From NCBI GenBank assembly GCA_035539855.1, contig DATLHO010000181.1:1-13315 (forward strand): DNA of 13,315 nt, in the 5' to 3' direction. Made by a program: the position numbers and the translations under genes. Origin of the DNA: DATLHO01 sp035539855. Lineage in GTDB: Bacteria > Bacteroidota > Ignavibacteria > OLB7. This document shows positions 6,568 through 13,315 of this stretch, piece after piece. Position 1 is the stretch's first letter. Each line of letters opens with the position of its first letter. The notes beneath the pieces were generated by a model. That model did no database searches. It saw only the letters and a list, made by a program, of their open reading frames with translations, and was not told the origin of the DNA.

Positions 6568-8421
6568 TCACCTCGCCTTCTGGACCATGATCGATCGGCG
6601 CTGGTCGCCTCGGACGATCTGGAGCATATACGCTCCGGCCGGCAGCGCAGACCCGAGCGTGAACTGCTCTCCCGCATCGACGATCTCTCGGCGCTCAACG
6701 ACGCGTCCCATCATGTCGATGATCTCGAGACGTCCTGGCGTCGACGTGCCATCGAGTCTGAGGCTGAACTCTCCCGTGAACGGGTTCGGAGCGATGGACA
6801 GTTCGATGTCGTTGCCGCCGGCCGAGCGAGCATCGACGTTGGGTTTCAGGAGCACTTCCTCGCCGTACGTGGCGACAAAGATGTCTCCCCGGGTCAACGT
6901 ATCCGGAACGTCCGGTGCGGCGGCCGACAGAGTGGCTGTACCCTCATTGGGATCGAAGTCCGTCGTGTCGTAGTAGCCTCCGAAATCCCCCGTGATGCGG
7001 ACGTCGCCGTTGCCATCACGTGCCAGGCCGCACGCATGCGATACGGAACCGTCTAATCCAAAGGCGTCGACGTAGTCGCCGGTAGAAGCATACCGGCCGA
7101 CGATGCCATTGAATGGGCCCGTGCCGACGATGTTGATGCCATCGCCCGGATCGAGATCCCACGACCACACTGTCGTTCCCGCTACGAAGATGTCTCCGTC
7201 GGCGTCGGTCGCCAGCGCCTGTCCATAGCCGTTCGCCAGCTTGATTGCCCAGAGATAGCCGCCCGTTGCGCTGTACTTGGCGACGAACATGCTGAAGTAC
7301 TCCGACGGATTGTTCCTCACCTTGGCCAGCGCGGCGACGCTGGTGCCCGGGTCGAAATCGACGGTGTCCATGAAGAACCCCGTGACGACGACGTTGTCAT
7401 CGGCGTCGGTCGTGATGGCCATGCTTCGGTCACTGATCCTGCCGCCGATGGCAAACGCCCATCGATACGCTCCGGCCGAGCTGTACTTGGCGACGAAGAT
7501 GTCGTCGCCGCCCGGTGGCGTGACATTGTTCGTCACCCGGCTCGCCGGATTGAAATCCACCGTCGTTCTGGTTGCACTGGAGCCCAGTCGTCCGGTGACG
7601 ACGATGTCGTTGTTCCCATCGACAGCGACCGCCGCGGCCAGCTCGTAGTCCGTCGGCGATCCAACACCGAATGCCCAGATGAACGCCCCGGCCGGGCTGT
7701 ATTTGGCGACATACAAATCGGCGCATCCCAATGCGGTGGACGATGCGGTCACGTTGTGCCGTTTCGCGCCCGGGTCGAAATCAACCGTCCCGACGAAGCT
7801 CCCGACGAACACGATGTTCCCCTGGTTGTCGAGCGTCATGTTGTGCTGATGGGAGTACAGCAAACCGGGAGACAGTGGCAGCCGGAACGCCCAGAGAAAT
7901 GCGCCGGCGGCGCTGTAGCGTGCAACGAACAGATCGTTCGTCCCCGCCCTCGCCGTGAGGTTGAACGTGCCGGCACCCGGATTGAAATCCGTCGTTCCCG
8001 AGAACAACCCGAACACCACGACATCTCCGTTGCTCGCAACAGCGATCGAAAGACCTCGATTTGCGTTCTCCCCGCTCCCGATGCCACCGAGCGGGAAGGC
8101 CCAGACGAGATTGTTCGATGCATCGTACTTGGCGACGAAGGCCGTGCCCGTATCGACGGCATTGAAGACCGTGGCTCCTGCCCCGGGATCGAAGTCGACG
8201 GAGCCGGAGAAGTATCCCGTGATGAGGCTGTTGCCGCTGGCGTCGACGGCGATCGATTGTCCGACGTCGTGCTTGCTGCCTCCCATGGCGACGACGGACT
8301 CATAAAGGAGATCCTGCGCGAGCGCGGAGCTCGCCGCGAGCACGAGCAGCGCTGGCCAGAGTGTGAAACGCAACCACGTGCTGATCGAGCGGGTCTCGAA
8401 GCGTCGATGTTCGATTGTCAT
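6568..8421 (-). CDS. Secreted seven-blade SBBP beta-propeller protein with T9SS type A C-terminal sorting domain
   Basis: The frame opens at 8535, but the ATG at 8421 with GGAGG (complement of 8429-8433) seven bases upstream is preferred, giving 617 aa. Residues 1-35 are a Sec signal peptide with a basic n-region, hydrophobic stretch LWPALLVLAA and cleavage site ALA|Q. Residues about 48-522 hold seven repeats of 58-67 residues, each with a IAVD--GN-VVTG strand, a loop like VDFDPG, and D-FVAKYS--GA-LWAF. This is the SBBP pattern and suggests one seven-bladed propeller; the Asp-rich DGNGD and DFDPG loops could bind calcium. Residues about 538-617 form a T9SS type A sorting domain: IAPNPFTGEFSLRL, then IIDMMGRVV, then LPAGAYMLQI and a final MVQKAR. 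In that pathway the protein crosses the inner membrane by Sec and the outer membrane by T9SS, with removal of the tail. Ligand unknown. Confidence 0.9.
   Translation of the reverse strand: MTIEHRRFETRSISTWLRFTLWPALLVLAASSALAQDLLYESVVAMGGSKHDVGQSIAVDASGNSLITGYFSGSVDFDPGAGATVFNAVDTGTAFVAKYDASNNLVWAFPLGGIGSGENANRGLSIAVASNGDVVVFGLFSGTTDFNPGAGTFNLTARAGTNDLFVARYSAAGAFLWAFRLPLSPGLLYSHQHNMTLDNQGNIVFVGSFVGTVDFDPGAKRHNVTASSTALGCADLYVAKYSPAGAFIWAFGVGSPTDYELAAAVAVDGNNDIVVTGRLGSSATRTTVDFNPASRVTNNVTPPGGDDIFVAKYSSAGAYRWAFAIGGRISDRSMAITTDADDNVVVTGFFMDTVDFDPGTSVAALAKVRNNPSEYFSMFVAKYSATGGYLWAIKLANGYGQALATDADGDIFVAGTTVWSWDLDPGDGINIVGTGPFNGIVGRYASTGDYVDAFGLDGSVSHACGLARDGNGDVRITGDFGGYYDTTDFDPNEGTATLSAAAPDVPDTLTRGDIFVATYGEEVLLKPNVDARSAGGNDIELSIAPNPFTGEFSLRLDGTSTPGRLEIIDMMGRVVERREIVDAGEQFTLGSALPAGAYMLQIVRGDQRRSIMVQKAR
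6856..8280 (-). repeat. Seven SBBP blade repeats in the secreted propeller
   Basis: Seven protein-level repeats covering residues about 48-522, with spacing between about 58 and 67 residues. Units 4 and 5 carry small insertions and unit 6 is the most diverged (WDLDPG in place of VDFDPG). Confidence 0.75.
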
Positions 8422-8428
8422 GACGATA

Positions 8429-8433
8429 CCTCC
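8429..8433 (-). promoter_or_regulatory. Shine-Dalgarno deciding the start of the T9SS propeller
   Basis: CCTCC on the plus strand reads GGAGG on the minus strand, seven bases before the ATG at 8421. It selects this start over upstream ATGs in the same frame, the earliest at 8535, and produces a regular signal peptide. Confidence 0.75.
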
Positions 8434-8723
8434 GGTAATGATGGCCAAGCGCATGCAGCGGCGCCGCAGGCACGTGATGTGTCGACCGCGGTTCATTCGG
8501 GTAACGCGATGCCTTCCGTGCGCGCACGGGGGCATTCGTCAGAGGGGAGGTTGTGGAATCGAAGAGGGGGTTCGGAAGGCGCCGGTGCCATCCGCGCTGC
8601 GACGCACCTGATTCGCGTACGCGGGGATGCTTCTCACGGGTGTGATCTCCGGCGTTCGTTTCACACGATGCGAACCTACCGGTGGATTGGAGCGGGCCGT
8701 TACTCGGTTTGGTACGCGGGATT

Positions 8724-8740
8724 GTAACGGGAGCCGTCAC
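8724..8740 (-). terminator. Small hairpin directly after regulator B
   Basis: GTAACGG, GAG, CCGTCAC: a 7-bp stem with one G-U pair when read on the minus strand and a 3-base loop, starting four bases past the stop of regulator B. No U-tract follows, so termination is only a possibility. Confidence 0.3.
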
Positions 8741-8744
8741 GCCC

Positions 8745-10577
8745 TCAGATCGCCGCGAGAGCCGTATGGACGTCACTGCTCGAATCGAGCCTCATCTTCC
8801 GGCGAATGCGTAGTCGATGTCCTTCGACACTTCGTTCGGAGAGACAGAGGAGCTTCGCGATGTCCGCGGACGTGAGTTTCAGTCGGAGAAGCGCGCAAAC
8901 CTTGATCTCCATTCCTGTCAGGTCGGGATGGCGCAACAGGAGCTTCGACTGGAAATCGGGATAGGTCTGCCGGAATTCGGCGTCGAACCTCGTCCAGTCG
9001 ATCGCCTCGCACGGGAGCTCCTTCAGTTTCTCCCGGATTCGCCGGATGGCCGCGAGCGGATCGCCCGTCTCGCGAACGATCGCCCGCAGATCGTTGCGGA
9101 AGGTGCCGAGCATCTCGGTCTGTCGTGCGAGATGCATCGCCTGCGCCGCGAGCTCTGCGCGCTGTGCCTCGAGCCCAACCTCGAGAATGCGGGCATGCAG
9201 GACGAGGGCATCACGCTGCGACTGTTCCTCCGCACGCTCGAGCGCTCGACGCTTCTCCATCTCCGCGACGGCCTTCAGGTGCTCGAACTGCTCGACCTTC
9301 CTGCGCGATTCCACGGTGTCGAGCTCCTCCTTTAACGCATGACTCCGGGCGAGGTGATCGTATGCCTCGTGCCATTCACTCGCTTCCCGGTACAGCTCCG
9401 CGAGCTTCGCATGCGAGCCCTGCATAAGGACCCTGTTGCCGGTCTTGCCCGCGATTTCGAGCGCTCGGTGAGCGAGCTCGCGCGCATAGGCCGGACGGTA
9501 TTCGTCGCTCTCCTTTGTCGCGTGGACGCTGGCGATGCGGCCGGTCGCCACGGCGACTCCGTTGAGCTCCCCGAGCTGACTGAACAGGGCGAGCGCAGTC
9601 TTGAACTGTTCGAGAGCCTGCCGATGGCTGCCGAGCGCAAGGAAGACATTGCCGCAGTCGAGCGCAACGGTTGCGACCCCGTTTCGATCACCCTGTTGCT
9701 CGAACATGGCACCCGCTTCACGGAAACGCTCGAGCGCCTCGGCGTGCTCCCCGACGTCGGCGTGGACGTTCCCGATATTGGTGATCGCGTTTGCGATGCC
9801 GACGCCATGGCCGGCCTCGCCATGCAGGCGCAGGGCCGCGCGGAGATACTCGAGAGCGTTCGCGTGTTCTCCGAGCGCTCGATAGACGCTCCCGATACTC
9901 GATAGGGCTCGCGCCATGCCGACGGGATGACCGGCTTCCTCGCGCATCCGATACGCGAGCTGGAAGTGCTCGAGCGCGGTCTCGTAGTCTCCGAGCTGCT
10001 TGTAGAGCGTTCCGATGTTGACGGAATTCACCGCGATCGAGACACGGTCGTCGAGCTCGACATACACCTCGCGGGCGTTGCGGAGGAGCTCCAATGCCTT
10101 CGCAACTTCACCCAGTCGCGCGTGGATCATTCCACGGTTGCCGCTCATCTTGGCGGCACTCAAACGATCGCCGAGCTCGGTAAACAGGCCCAGAGCAAGC
10201 TCGAAACTCGCCGCCGCCTCCGCATACTGTGCAAGTCCCCGATGGGCGCGCCCGACCAGGTTCGCCGTGCTGGCGATCTCGTTGCGATTGCCGCGCGCGA
10301 CCGCCGACGTCATCGCACCCTGGAATGCTTCGAGGGCCCGGCGATTGTCGCCGAGATGATCGTAGACCTCTCCGATCTCGCGGAGCGCGCGCGCCACTCC
10401 GTGATCGTCGCCAAGCCGTCTGGCGAGCTCTAGCGATTCGGTACCCACGCGGAGCGCTTCCTCCGGATCGTGTTCGCGCAGCTCCGCGACGTGCACGAAC
10501 ATGGCGGCCAGGCGCTCGTCGAACATTGCTATCGGTCGCGCTGCTTCGTCACGATCCGGCGTCGTCGTCGATTTCAT
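8745..10577 (-). CDS. TPR-repeat transcriptional regulator with C-terminal LuxR-type HTH (regulator B)
   Basis: The frame opens at 10706; the ATG at 10577 is chosen because the upstream residues are arginine-rich and unlike regulator A. It gives 610 aa. There is no clear SD, and the Met at 10526 is an alternative. After a TPR-like unit (about 58-98), residues 99-338 are six tandem units of exactly 40 residues, followed by irregular units of 44 and 42 residues (339-424), a coiled-coil helix (about 425-500) and a LuxR-type HTH at about 553-597 with recognition helix SERSVEGHRLRIRRKM. The last 186 residues align with regulator A without gaps and share identical blocks such as QAMHLARQTEMLG and KLLCLSERSVEGHRL, so the two are paralogues; B has one TPR unit fewer. 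No membrane segment or signal peptide is visible, so a cytosolic DNA-binding regulator is expected. Targets and ligand are unknown. Confidence 0.88.
   Translation of the reverse strand: MKSTTTPDRDEAARPIAMFDERLAAMFVHVAELREHDPEEALRVGTESLELARRLGDDHGVARALREIGEVYDHLGDNRRALEAFQGAMTSAVARGNRNEIASTANLVGRAHRGLAQYAEAAASFELALGLFTELGDRLSAAKMSGNRGMIHARLGEVAKALELLRNAREVYVELDDRVSIAVNSVNIGTLYKQLGDYETALEHFQLAYRMREEAGHPVGMARALSSIGSVYRALGEHANALEYLRAALRLHGEAGHGVGIANAITNIGNVHADVGEHAEALERFREAGAMFEQQGDRNGVATVALDCGNVFLALGSHRQALEQFKTALALFSQLGELNGVAVATGRIASVHATKESDEYRPAYARELAHRALEIAGKTGNRVLMQGSHAKLAELYREASEWHEAYDHLARSHALKEELDTVESRRKVEQFEHLKAVAEMEKRRALERAEEQSQRDALVLHARILEVGLEAQRAELAAQAMHLARQTEMLGTFRNDLRAIVRETGDPLAAIRRIREKLKELPCEAIDWTRFDAEFRQTYPDFQSKLLLRHPDLTGMEIKVCALLRLKLTSADIAKLLCLSERSVEGHRLRIRRKMRLDSSSDVHTALAAI
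9564..10283 (-). repeat. Six tandem 120-bp TPR-coding units in regulator B
   Basis: Residues 99-338 divide into six units of exactly 40 residues. The flanking units have the same lengths as in regulator A (44 and 42 residues on the C-terminal side), so the regulators differ in this block by one unit. Confidence 0.85.
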
Positions 10578-10754
10578 GGCCGTGGGATTTGAAGTGAGGT
10601 ACGATCGGGGGGGGTGTCGCGACCGCGAACGATTTCGTCGTGAAAGCGGGCGTCGGAGAGGGACCGAAAGATACGCGGTACAGCCGACTCGCGAGACGGC
10701 CGGCACGCTGCGTCGTCGATGGCGCTACGGTGCGGGGCAGATTTACCGTCGCCG

Positions 10755-10779
10755 ACACCGTGGCCGACGGTCACGGTGT
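10755..10779. promoter_or_regulatory. Dyad that could be an operator
   Basis: ACACCGTG (10755-10762), nine bases, CACGGTGT (10772-10779): exact 8-bp inverted arms with centres 17 bp apart. An overlapping 7-bp pair, ACCGTCG and CGACGGT, lies at 10745-10771. The site is within a divergent promoter region next to a LuxR-type regulator gene, which is where an autoregulatory operator would be expected. Binding by regulator B is inference. Confidence 0.35.
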
Positions 10780-10916
10780 GTGGGCAGGTCGGCACGACAC
10801 GGCCGTGAATCCCGCTGCGGACTTGTTATTCGGCGGCGGCACGATGGTTGGGCTCATGCAGGCACCGTCCCGCATCAGCGGGGCTTCTCCCCCTCGCACC
10901 GATCATGAATCCCTCC

Positions 10917-10921
10917 GGAGG
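10917..10921 (+). promoter_or_regulatory. Shine-Dalgarno for the FN3 lipoprotein
   Basis: GGAGG lies eight bases before the ATG at 10930 and supports that start. Confidence 0.65.
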
Positions 10922-10929
10922 CGCCGCTG

Positions 10930-11928
10930 ATGTCTCACCTCGCACCCCGTACGCTTGCGTTGCTGCTCGCCGCCACGGTCGCCGCCGGTTGTTCCGGCGC
11001 ATTCGATGACGCGATGTCTCCGTACCAGACCGACAAGGCGCCGCAGCAGGTCTGGGCGGCGCGCACCACGCCGCGCACCATCCATCTCGAGTGGCAGCCG
11101 CCCTTCGCCGTCTCCGGCGTCACCGGCTATCGTGTCCGCTGCGAGTGGTCCGCCGCGCATTCGGCGCGCACGTTCGATCTCGGACCCGAGGCGCGAAGCA
11201 TCGATCTCGAGAGCATCGACTCCTATCCTCCGTGCGCGTTCTTCGTCAGCGCGCTCGTCGGTGGCTCTGAAGGTGAAGCGAGGGTCGTGCTGCTTGACGA
11301 GTGGCAGGTGAGCGAGCGTGTCACGCCACGGACGCCCGCTTACATTTACTCCTGCGGCAGCGCTCTGGAGGGAACCGAGATCCGCTGGCTTTCGGCGCCG
11401 GACGAAGCAGGGCTGGTGGACTTCGAGATGCGGTGGCGGATGATGGGCGATGCGAATTGGTCGTCGCAGGTCGTCAATCCCAATGCCGGTGACCCGTACG
11501 AGCTCCTCGGACAGACCGTGCGAAAGGCGGTGGTGCCCATCCCCGGCGTGGTCCGCCCCGTCTTCATCGAGCTGGTCGCCCGCTACGAAGACGGTGGACG
11601 CGCGTCGCGATCGACGGTGCTGCAGGAGTCGACGTGGGCGGCCGGCCGCGCCACGCCGCCGTTGCCGCCCGTCAACACGACCGTCACGCGTGTCGATCCG
11701 ACCTCGGTGCGCGTCACATGGACCCGCACGCCGTCGACCGGTCCGATCGAATACCGCATCTACGCCTACGACTGCCTGCGATACGGCGAGGTCGTCGTGG
11801 CCGGCGTCGACGCGGGGACCGAAGGCGTCGTGCTCCGAGATCTGGACCTGCGCAAATACTTCAACTACCACGTGTACGCAATCCGCTACGGCGTCGAATC
11901 GGATCCCGAGATCGGTCAGCTGCAGTAG
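10930..11928 (+). CDS. Lipoprotein with three fibronectin type III-like domains
   Basis: A 332-residue protein with a well-placed GGAGG. Residues 1-21 form a lipoprotein signal peptide (LALLLAATVAAGC, lipobox VAAGC, Cys21). The mature part reads as three FN3-like beta-sandwiches: about 38-124 (APQQVWAARTTPRTIHLEW, then GYRVRCEW), 137-230 (EIRWLSAPDEAGLVDFEMRW, then VFIELVARYEDGG) and 243-330 (TTVTRVDPTSVRVTWTR, then IEYRIYAYD and YHVYAIRYG). Domains 1 and 3 are typical; domain 2 is weaker. Cysteines at 71 and 102 in domain 1 and single cysteines in domains 2 and 3 could form disulphides after export. FN3 arrays mediate binding or act as spacers, and no enzyme domain is attached. It diverges from regulator B, so shared regulation is possible. 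Lipoprotein and FN3 calls are good; the partner is unknown. Confidence 0.85.
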   Translation: MSHLAPRTLALLLAATVAAGCSGAFDDAMSPYQTDKAPQQVWAARTTPRTIHLEWQPPFAVSGVTGYRVRCEWSAAHSARTFDLGPEARSIDLESIDSYPPCAFFVSALVGGSEGEARVVLLDEWQVSERVTPRTPAYIYSCGSALEGTEIRWLSAPDEAGLVDFEMRWRMMGDANWSSQVVNPNAGDPYELLGQTVRKAVVPIPGVVRPVFIELVARYEDGGRASRSTVLQESTWAAGRATPPLPPVNTTVTRVDPTSVRVTWTRTPSTGPIEYRIYAYDCLRYGEVVVAGVDAGTEGVVLRDLDLRKYFNYHVYAIRYGVESDPEIGQLQ

Positions 11929-11974
11929 TCGTGTTTTTCGTCGACTGAAGTGCGGCCGGATCGGGGGAGCAATC

Positions 11975-12964
11975 TCAGCGATCGATCATTCGCTGCGATC
12001 CTTCAGAATATCGATGGCCGTGGATCGTGATCGTCGCGCTGAGTTGTTCGATCTCCTGTAGCTCCTCCGGAGCGAGAGCGACATCGACCGATCCGAGATT
12101 CTCTTCAAGCCGCTCGACCTTTGTCGTCCCCGGGATCGGAACGATCCATGGCTTCTGCGCAAGGACCCAGGCAAGCGCGATCTGCGCCGGGGTCACACGG
12201 TTCCGTTCCGCGATGTGCCTGACCATGTCGACGATCGCCTGGTTCGCCTTGAGATTCTGCGGTGCAAAGCGCGGCACGCTGCTGCGAAAGTCATTACTCG
12301 CAAACGTCGTCGTCTCGTCGATCTTCCCGGTGAGAAAACCCCTGCCGAGGGGACTGAACGGGACGAACCCGATGCCGAGCTCCTCGAGTGTCGGGAGGAT
12401 CTCCTCCTCCGGTTCGCGCCACCAGAGCGAATACTCACTCTGCAGCGCCGTGACCGGCTGAACGGCGTGGGCGCGACGAATCGTCGTAGCGCCGGCTTCG
12501 GATAATCCGAAGTGCCGGACCTTGCCTTCGGCGATCAACTCGCGGACGGTCCCGGCGACCTCCTCGATCGGCACGTCGGGATCGACGCGATGCTGATAGA
12601 GGAGATCGATCGTGTCGACACGAAGCCGGTGGAGCGAGTCTTCGACGGTCACACGAATGTGATCGGGTCGGCTGTTGAGCCCAGCCGACGTTCCGTCTCC
12701 ATCGAACGCGAAGCCGAACTTCGTCGCGATCACGACCTGCTCCCGTACCGGTGCGAGCGCCTCGCCGACGAGCTCCTCGTTTGCGAACGGCCCATAAACC
12801 TGTGCGGTGTCGAAGAACGTGACGCCGCGATCGACGGCGGTTCGCAGGAGCGAGATCATCTCGGACTTATCCTTCGCCGCGCCGTAACCATGGCTCATCC
12901 CCATGCATCCGAGACCGAGCTCTGACACGGTGAGGCCATCCGGACCAAGCATGCGAGTACGCAT
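11975..12964 (-). CDS. Aldo/keto reductase (AKR13-like oxidoreductase)
   Basis: A full-length 329-residue NADP(H)-dependent aldo/keto reductase with a (beta/alpha)8 barrel, expected in the cytosol. It starts with the usual RMLGPDGLTVSELGLGCMGM strand region. The catalytic tetrad is present: Asp52 and Tyr57 (FFDTAQVYGPFANEELVG), Lys82 (VVIATKFGF) and His125 (DLLYQHRVD). The cofactor-binding C-terminal part is also visible (FVPFSPLGRGFLTGK and WIVPIPGTTKVERLEENL). The sequence most resembles the AKR13/YakC-type group, whose members reduce diverse aldehydes and ketones; the natural substrate cannot be read from sequence. The ATG at 12964 gives the expected N-terminus, though the SD is weak; a second Met four codons on is possible. 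It converges with the FN3 lipoprotein (46-bp gap) and diverges from the GNAT gene. Nothing ties it to the envelope genes nearby. Confidence 0.95.
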   Translation of the reverse strand: MRTRMLGPDGLTVSELGLGCMGMSHGYGAAKDKSEMISLLRTAVDRGVTFFDTAQVYGPFANEELVGEALAPVREQVVIATKFGFAFDGDGTSAGLNSRPDHIRVTVEDSLHRLRVDTIDLLYQHRVDPDVPIEEVAGTVRELIAEGKVRHFGLSEAGATTIRRAHAVQPVTALQSEYSLWWREPEEEILPTLEELGIGFVPFSPLGRGFLTGKIDETTTFASNDFRSSVPRFAPQNLKANQAIVDMVRHIAERNRVTPAQIALAWVLAQKPWIVPIPGTTKVERLEENLGSVDVALAPEELQEIEQLSATITIHGHRYSEGSQRMIDR

Positions 12965-13134
12965 TGATCGAGTTCTTTTGATGTGATCACCAGGTGTCGT
13001 TGCAGGCGCCGGCCGCCGATGCCTGTCGTTGGAAGCAAACTACCCTTTGACGCTTGACCAGGTACCAATGTCATGCGTAATGTCGCAGAGCGTTGGGCTT
13101 GAGCCTGACCGTTCCATCACTAATCGCCCTTTCA

Positions 13135-13315
13135 ATGACGATCCCTAGCGACACCATTAATCTCGTCACCCGCACGCCCGCCGAAGTCCTCGCCTGGATC
13201 GACTCGCTCGACCCCGCGACACGCGCGGAGATCTCGCCCGATTGGGTCGCGAGGATCTCGTCGTCGGCCGAGCCCGACCCGTGGGTCCATGGCTTCGTGA
13301 TGGTCGATCGCGACA
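13135..13315 (+). CDS. GNAT-family N-acetyltransferase, N-terminal part (runs off right edge)
   Basis: An ATG at 13135 opens 60 codons to the window edge without a stop. The peptide (MTIPSDTINLVTRTPAEV, then SLDPATRAEISPDWVARI and DPWVHGFVMVDRD) matches my recollection of the N-terminal region of RimJ/RimL-like GNAT acetyltransferases, where an 'SPDW...' helix and 'DPW.HGF' strand precede the acetyl-CoA-binding core. That core lies outside the window, so enzyme activity cannot be checked. No SD is visible; a TTG at 13099 is a less likely start. Divergent from the aldo/keto reductase across 170 bp. Confidence 0.65.
   Translation, partial: MTIPSDTINLVTRTPAEVLAWIDSLDPATRAEISPDWVARISSSAEPDPWVHGFVMVDRD

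Larger units (their letters stand above)
8422..8744. other. Intergenic region upstream of the T9SS propeller gene
   Basis: 323 bp between regulator B (stop at 8745-8747) and the propeller start at 8421, both on the minus strand. The propeller frame stays open through part of it, but the residues are arginine-rich and lack protein character. Contents noticed: a small hairpin right after regulator B (8724-8740) and the strong SD at 8429-8433. No convincing promoter boxes could be picked out, though the length leaves room for a separate promoter. Confidence 0.55.
10578..10929. other. Divergent intergenic region between regulator B and the FN3 lipoprotein
   Basis: 352 bp between two genes that point away from each other, so it should hold two promoters. 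Seen: a run of eight G at 10607-10614, a dyad with 8-bp arms at 10755-10779, and the SD of the FN3 lipoprotein at 10917-10921. Short frames cross the region on both strands but look like GC-rich noise. No convincing -10/-35 pair was found. Confidence 0.55.

Noticed and set aside
6480..6698. Longer N-terminus for regulator A
   Set aside because: It would overlap the 3' end of the propeller gene and translate through the hairpin; the extra residues are Ser/Arg-rich, and an SD precedes the ATG at 6479.
7756..8727. 323-codon open frame on the plus strand
   Set aside because: Antisense to the N-terminal half of the T9SS propeller and its leader; no protein character or SD.
10903..11871. 322-codon open frame on the minus strand
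   Set aside because: Fully antisense to the FN3 lipoprotein, with low-complexity Arg/Asp/Gly composition. The plus-strand protein has signal peptide, lipobox and FN3 patterns.
12995..13032. Direct repeat TGTCGTTG, two copies 30 bp apart, upstream of the aldo/keto reductase
   Set aside because: Only 8 bp, with no further copies or symmetry; likely chance.
13055..13084. TTGACC followed by TAATGT as a promoter for the GNAT gene
   Set aside because: The -35 matches well, but the -10 matches only 3 of 6 positions at 18 bp spacing, so I do not list it.

Overview
This is a GC-rich bacterial window with eight confident or near-confident protein genes, plus one cut off at each edge. No rRNA, tRNA, CRISPR array, insertion sequence or phage gene was seen. 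Two traits point to the FCB group (Bacteroidota/Chlorobiota relatives such as Kapabacteria, or possibly Gemmatimonadota), as a high-GC member. One is a secreted protein ending in a type IX secretion (T9SS) type A sorting domain. The other is a pair of regulators with TPR repeats, a coiled coil and a C-terminal LuxR-type HTH of the style common in Bacteroidota-like genomes. The phylum is inferred from gene content only.

Left part (1-4402): a Ycf48-like beta-propeller lipoprotein runs off the left edge on the minus strand. Divergent from it, on the plus strand, lie a 578-residue lipoprotein with a ZU5-like domain and a large unrecognised helical region (1047-2783), a second Ycf48/BNR propeller lipoprotein (2938-3867), and 25 bp later a four-helix DUF1772-like membrane protein (3893-4402), probably co-transcribed with it.

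Centre (4509-10577, all minus strand), in transcription order: TPR-LuxR regulator B (10577-8745), a secreted seven-blade SBBP beta-propeller with a T9SS tail (8421-6568), then TPR-LuxR regulator A (6479-4509). A and B are clear paralogues. Their C-terminal 186 residues align without gaps, and they differ by one 40-residue TPR unit. A perfect 17-bp hairpin separates the propeller gene from regulator A.

Right part (10930-13315): a lipoprotein with three FN3-like domains diverges from regulator B across 352 bp that contains an 8-bp-arm dyad. An aldo/keto reductase follows on the minus strand, and divergent from it is the start of a GNAT acetyltransferase cut by the right edge.

Six of the ten genes encode exported or envelope proteins (four lipoproteins, one T9SS substrate, one membrane protein). 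The most distinctive arrangement is the T9SS propeller framed by duplicated TPR-LuxR regulators. A regulatory link between them is inference.
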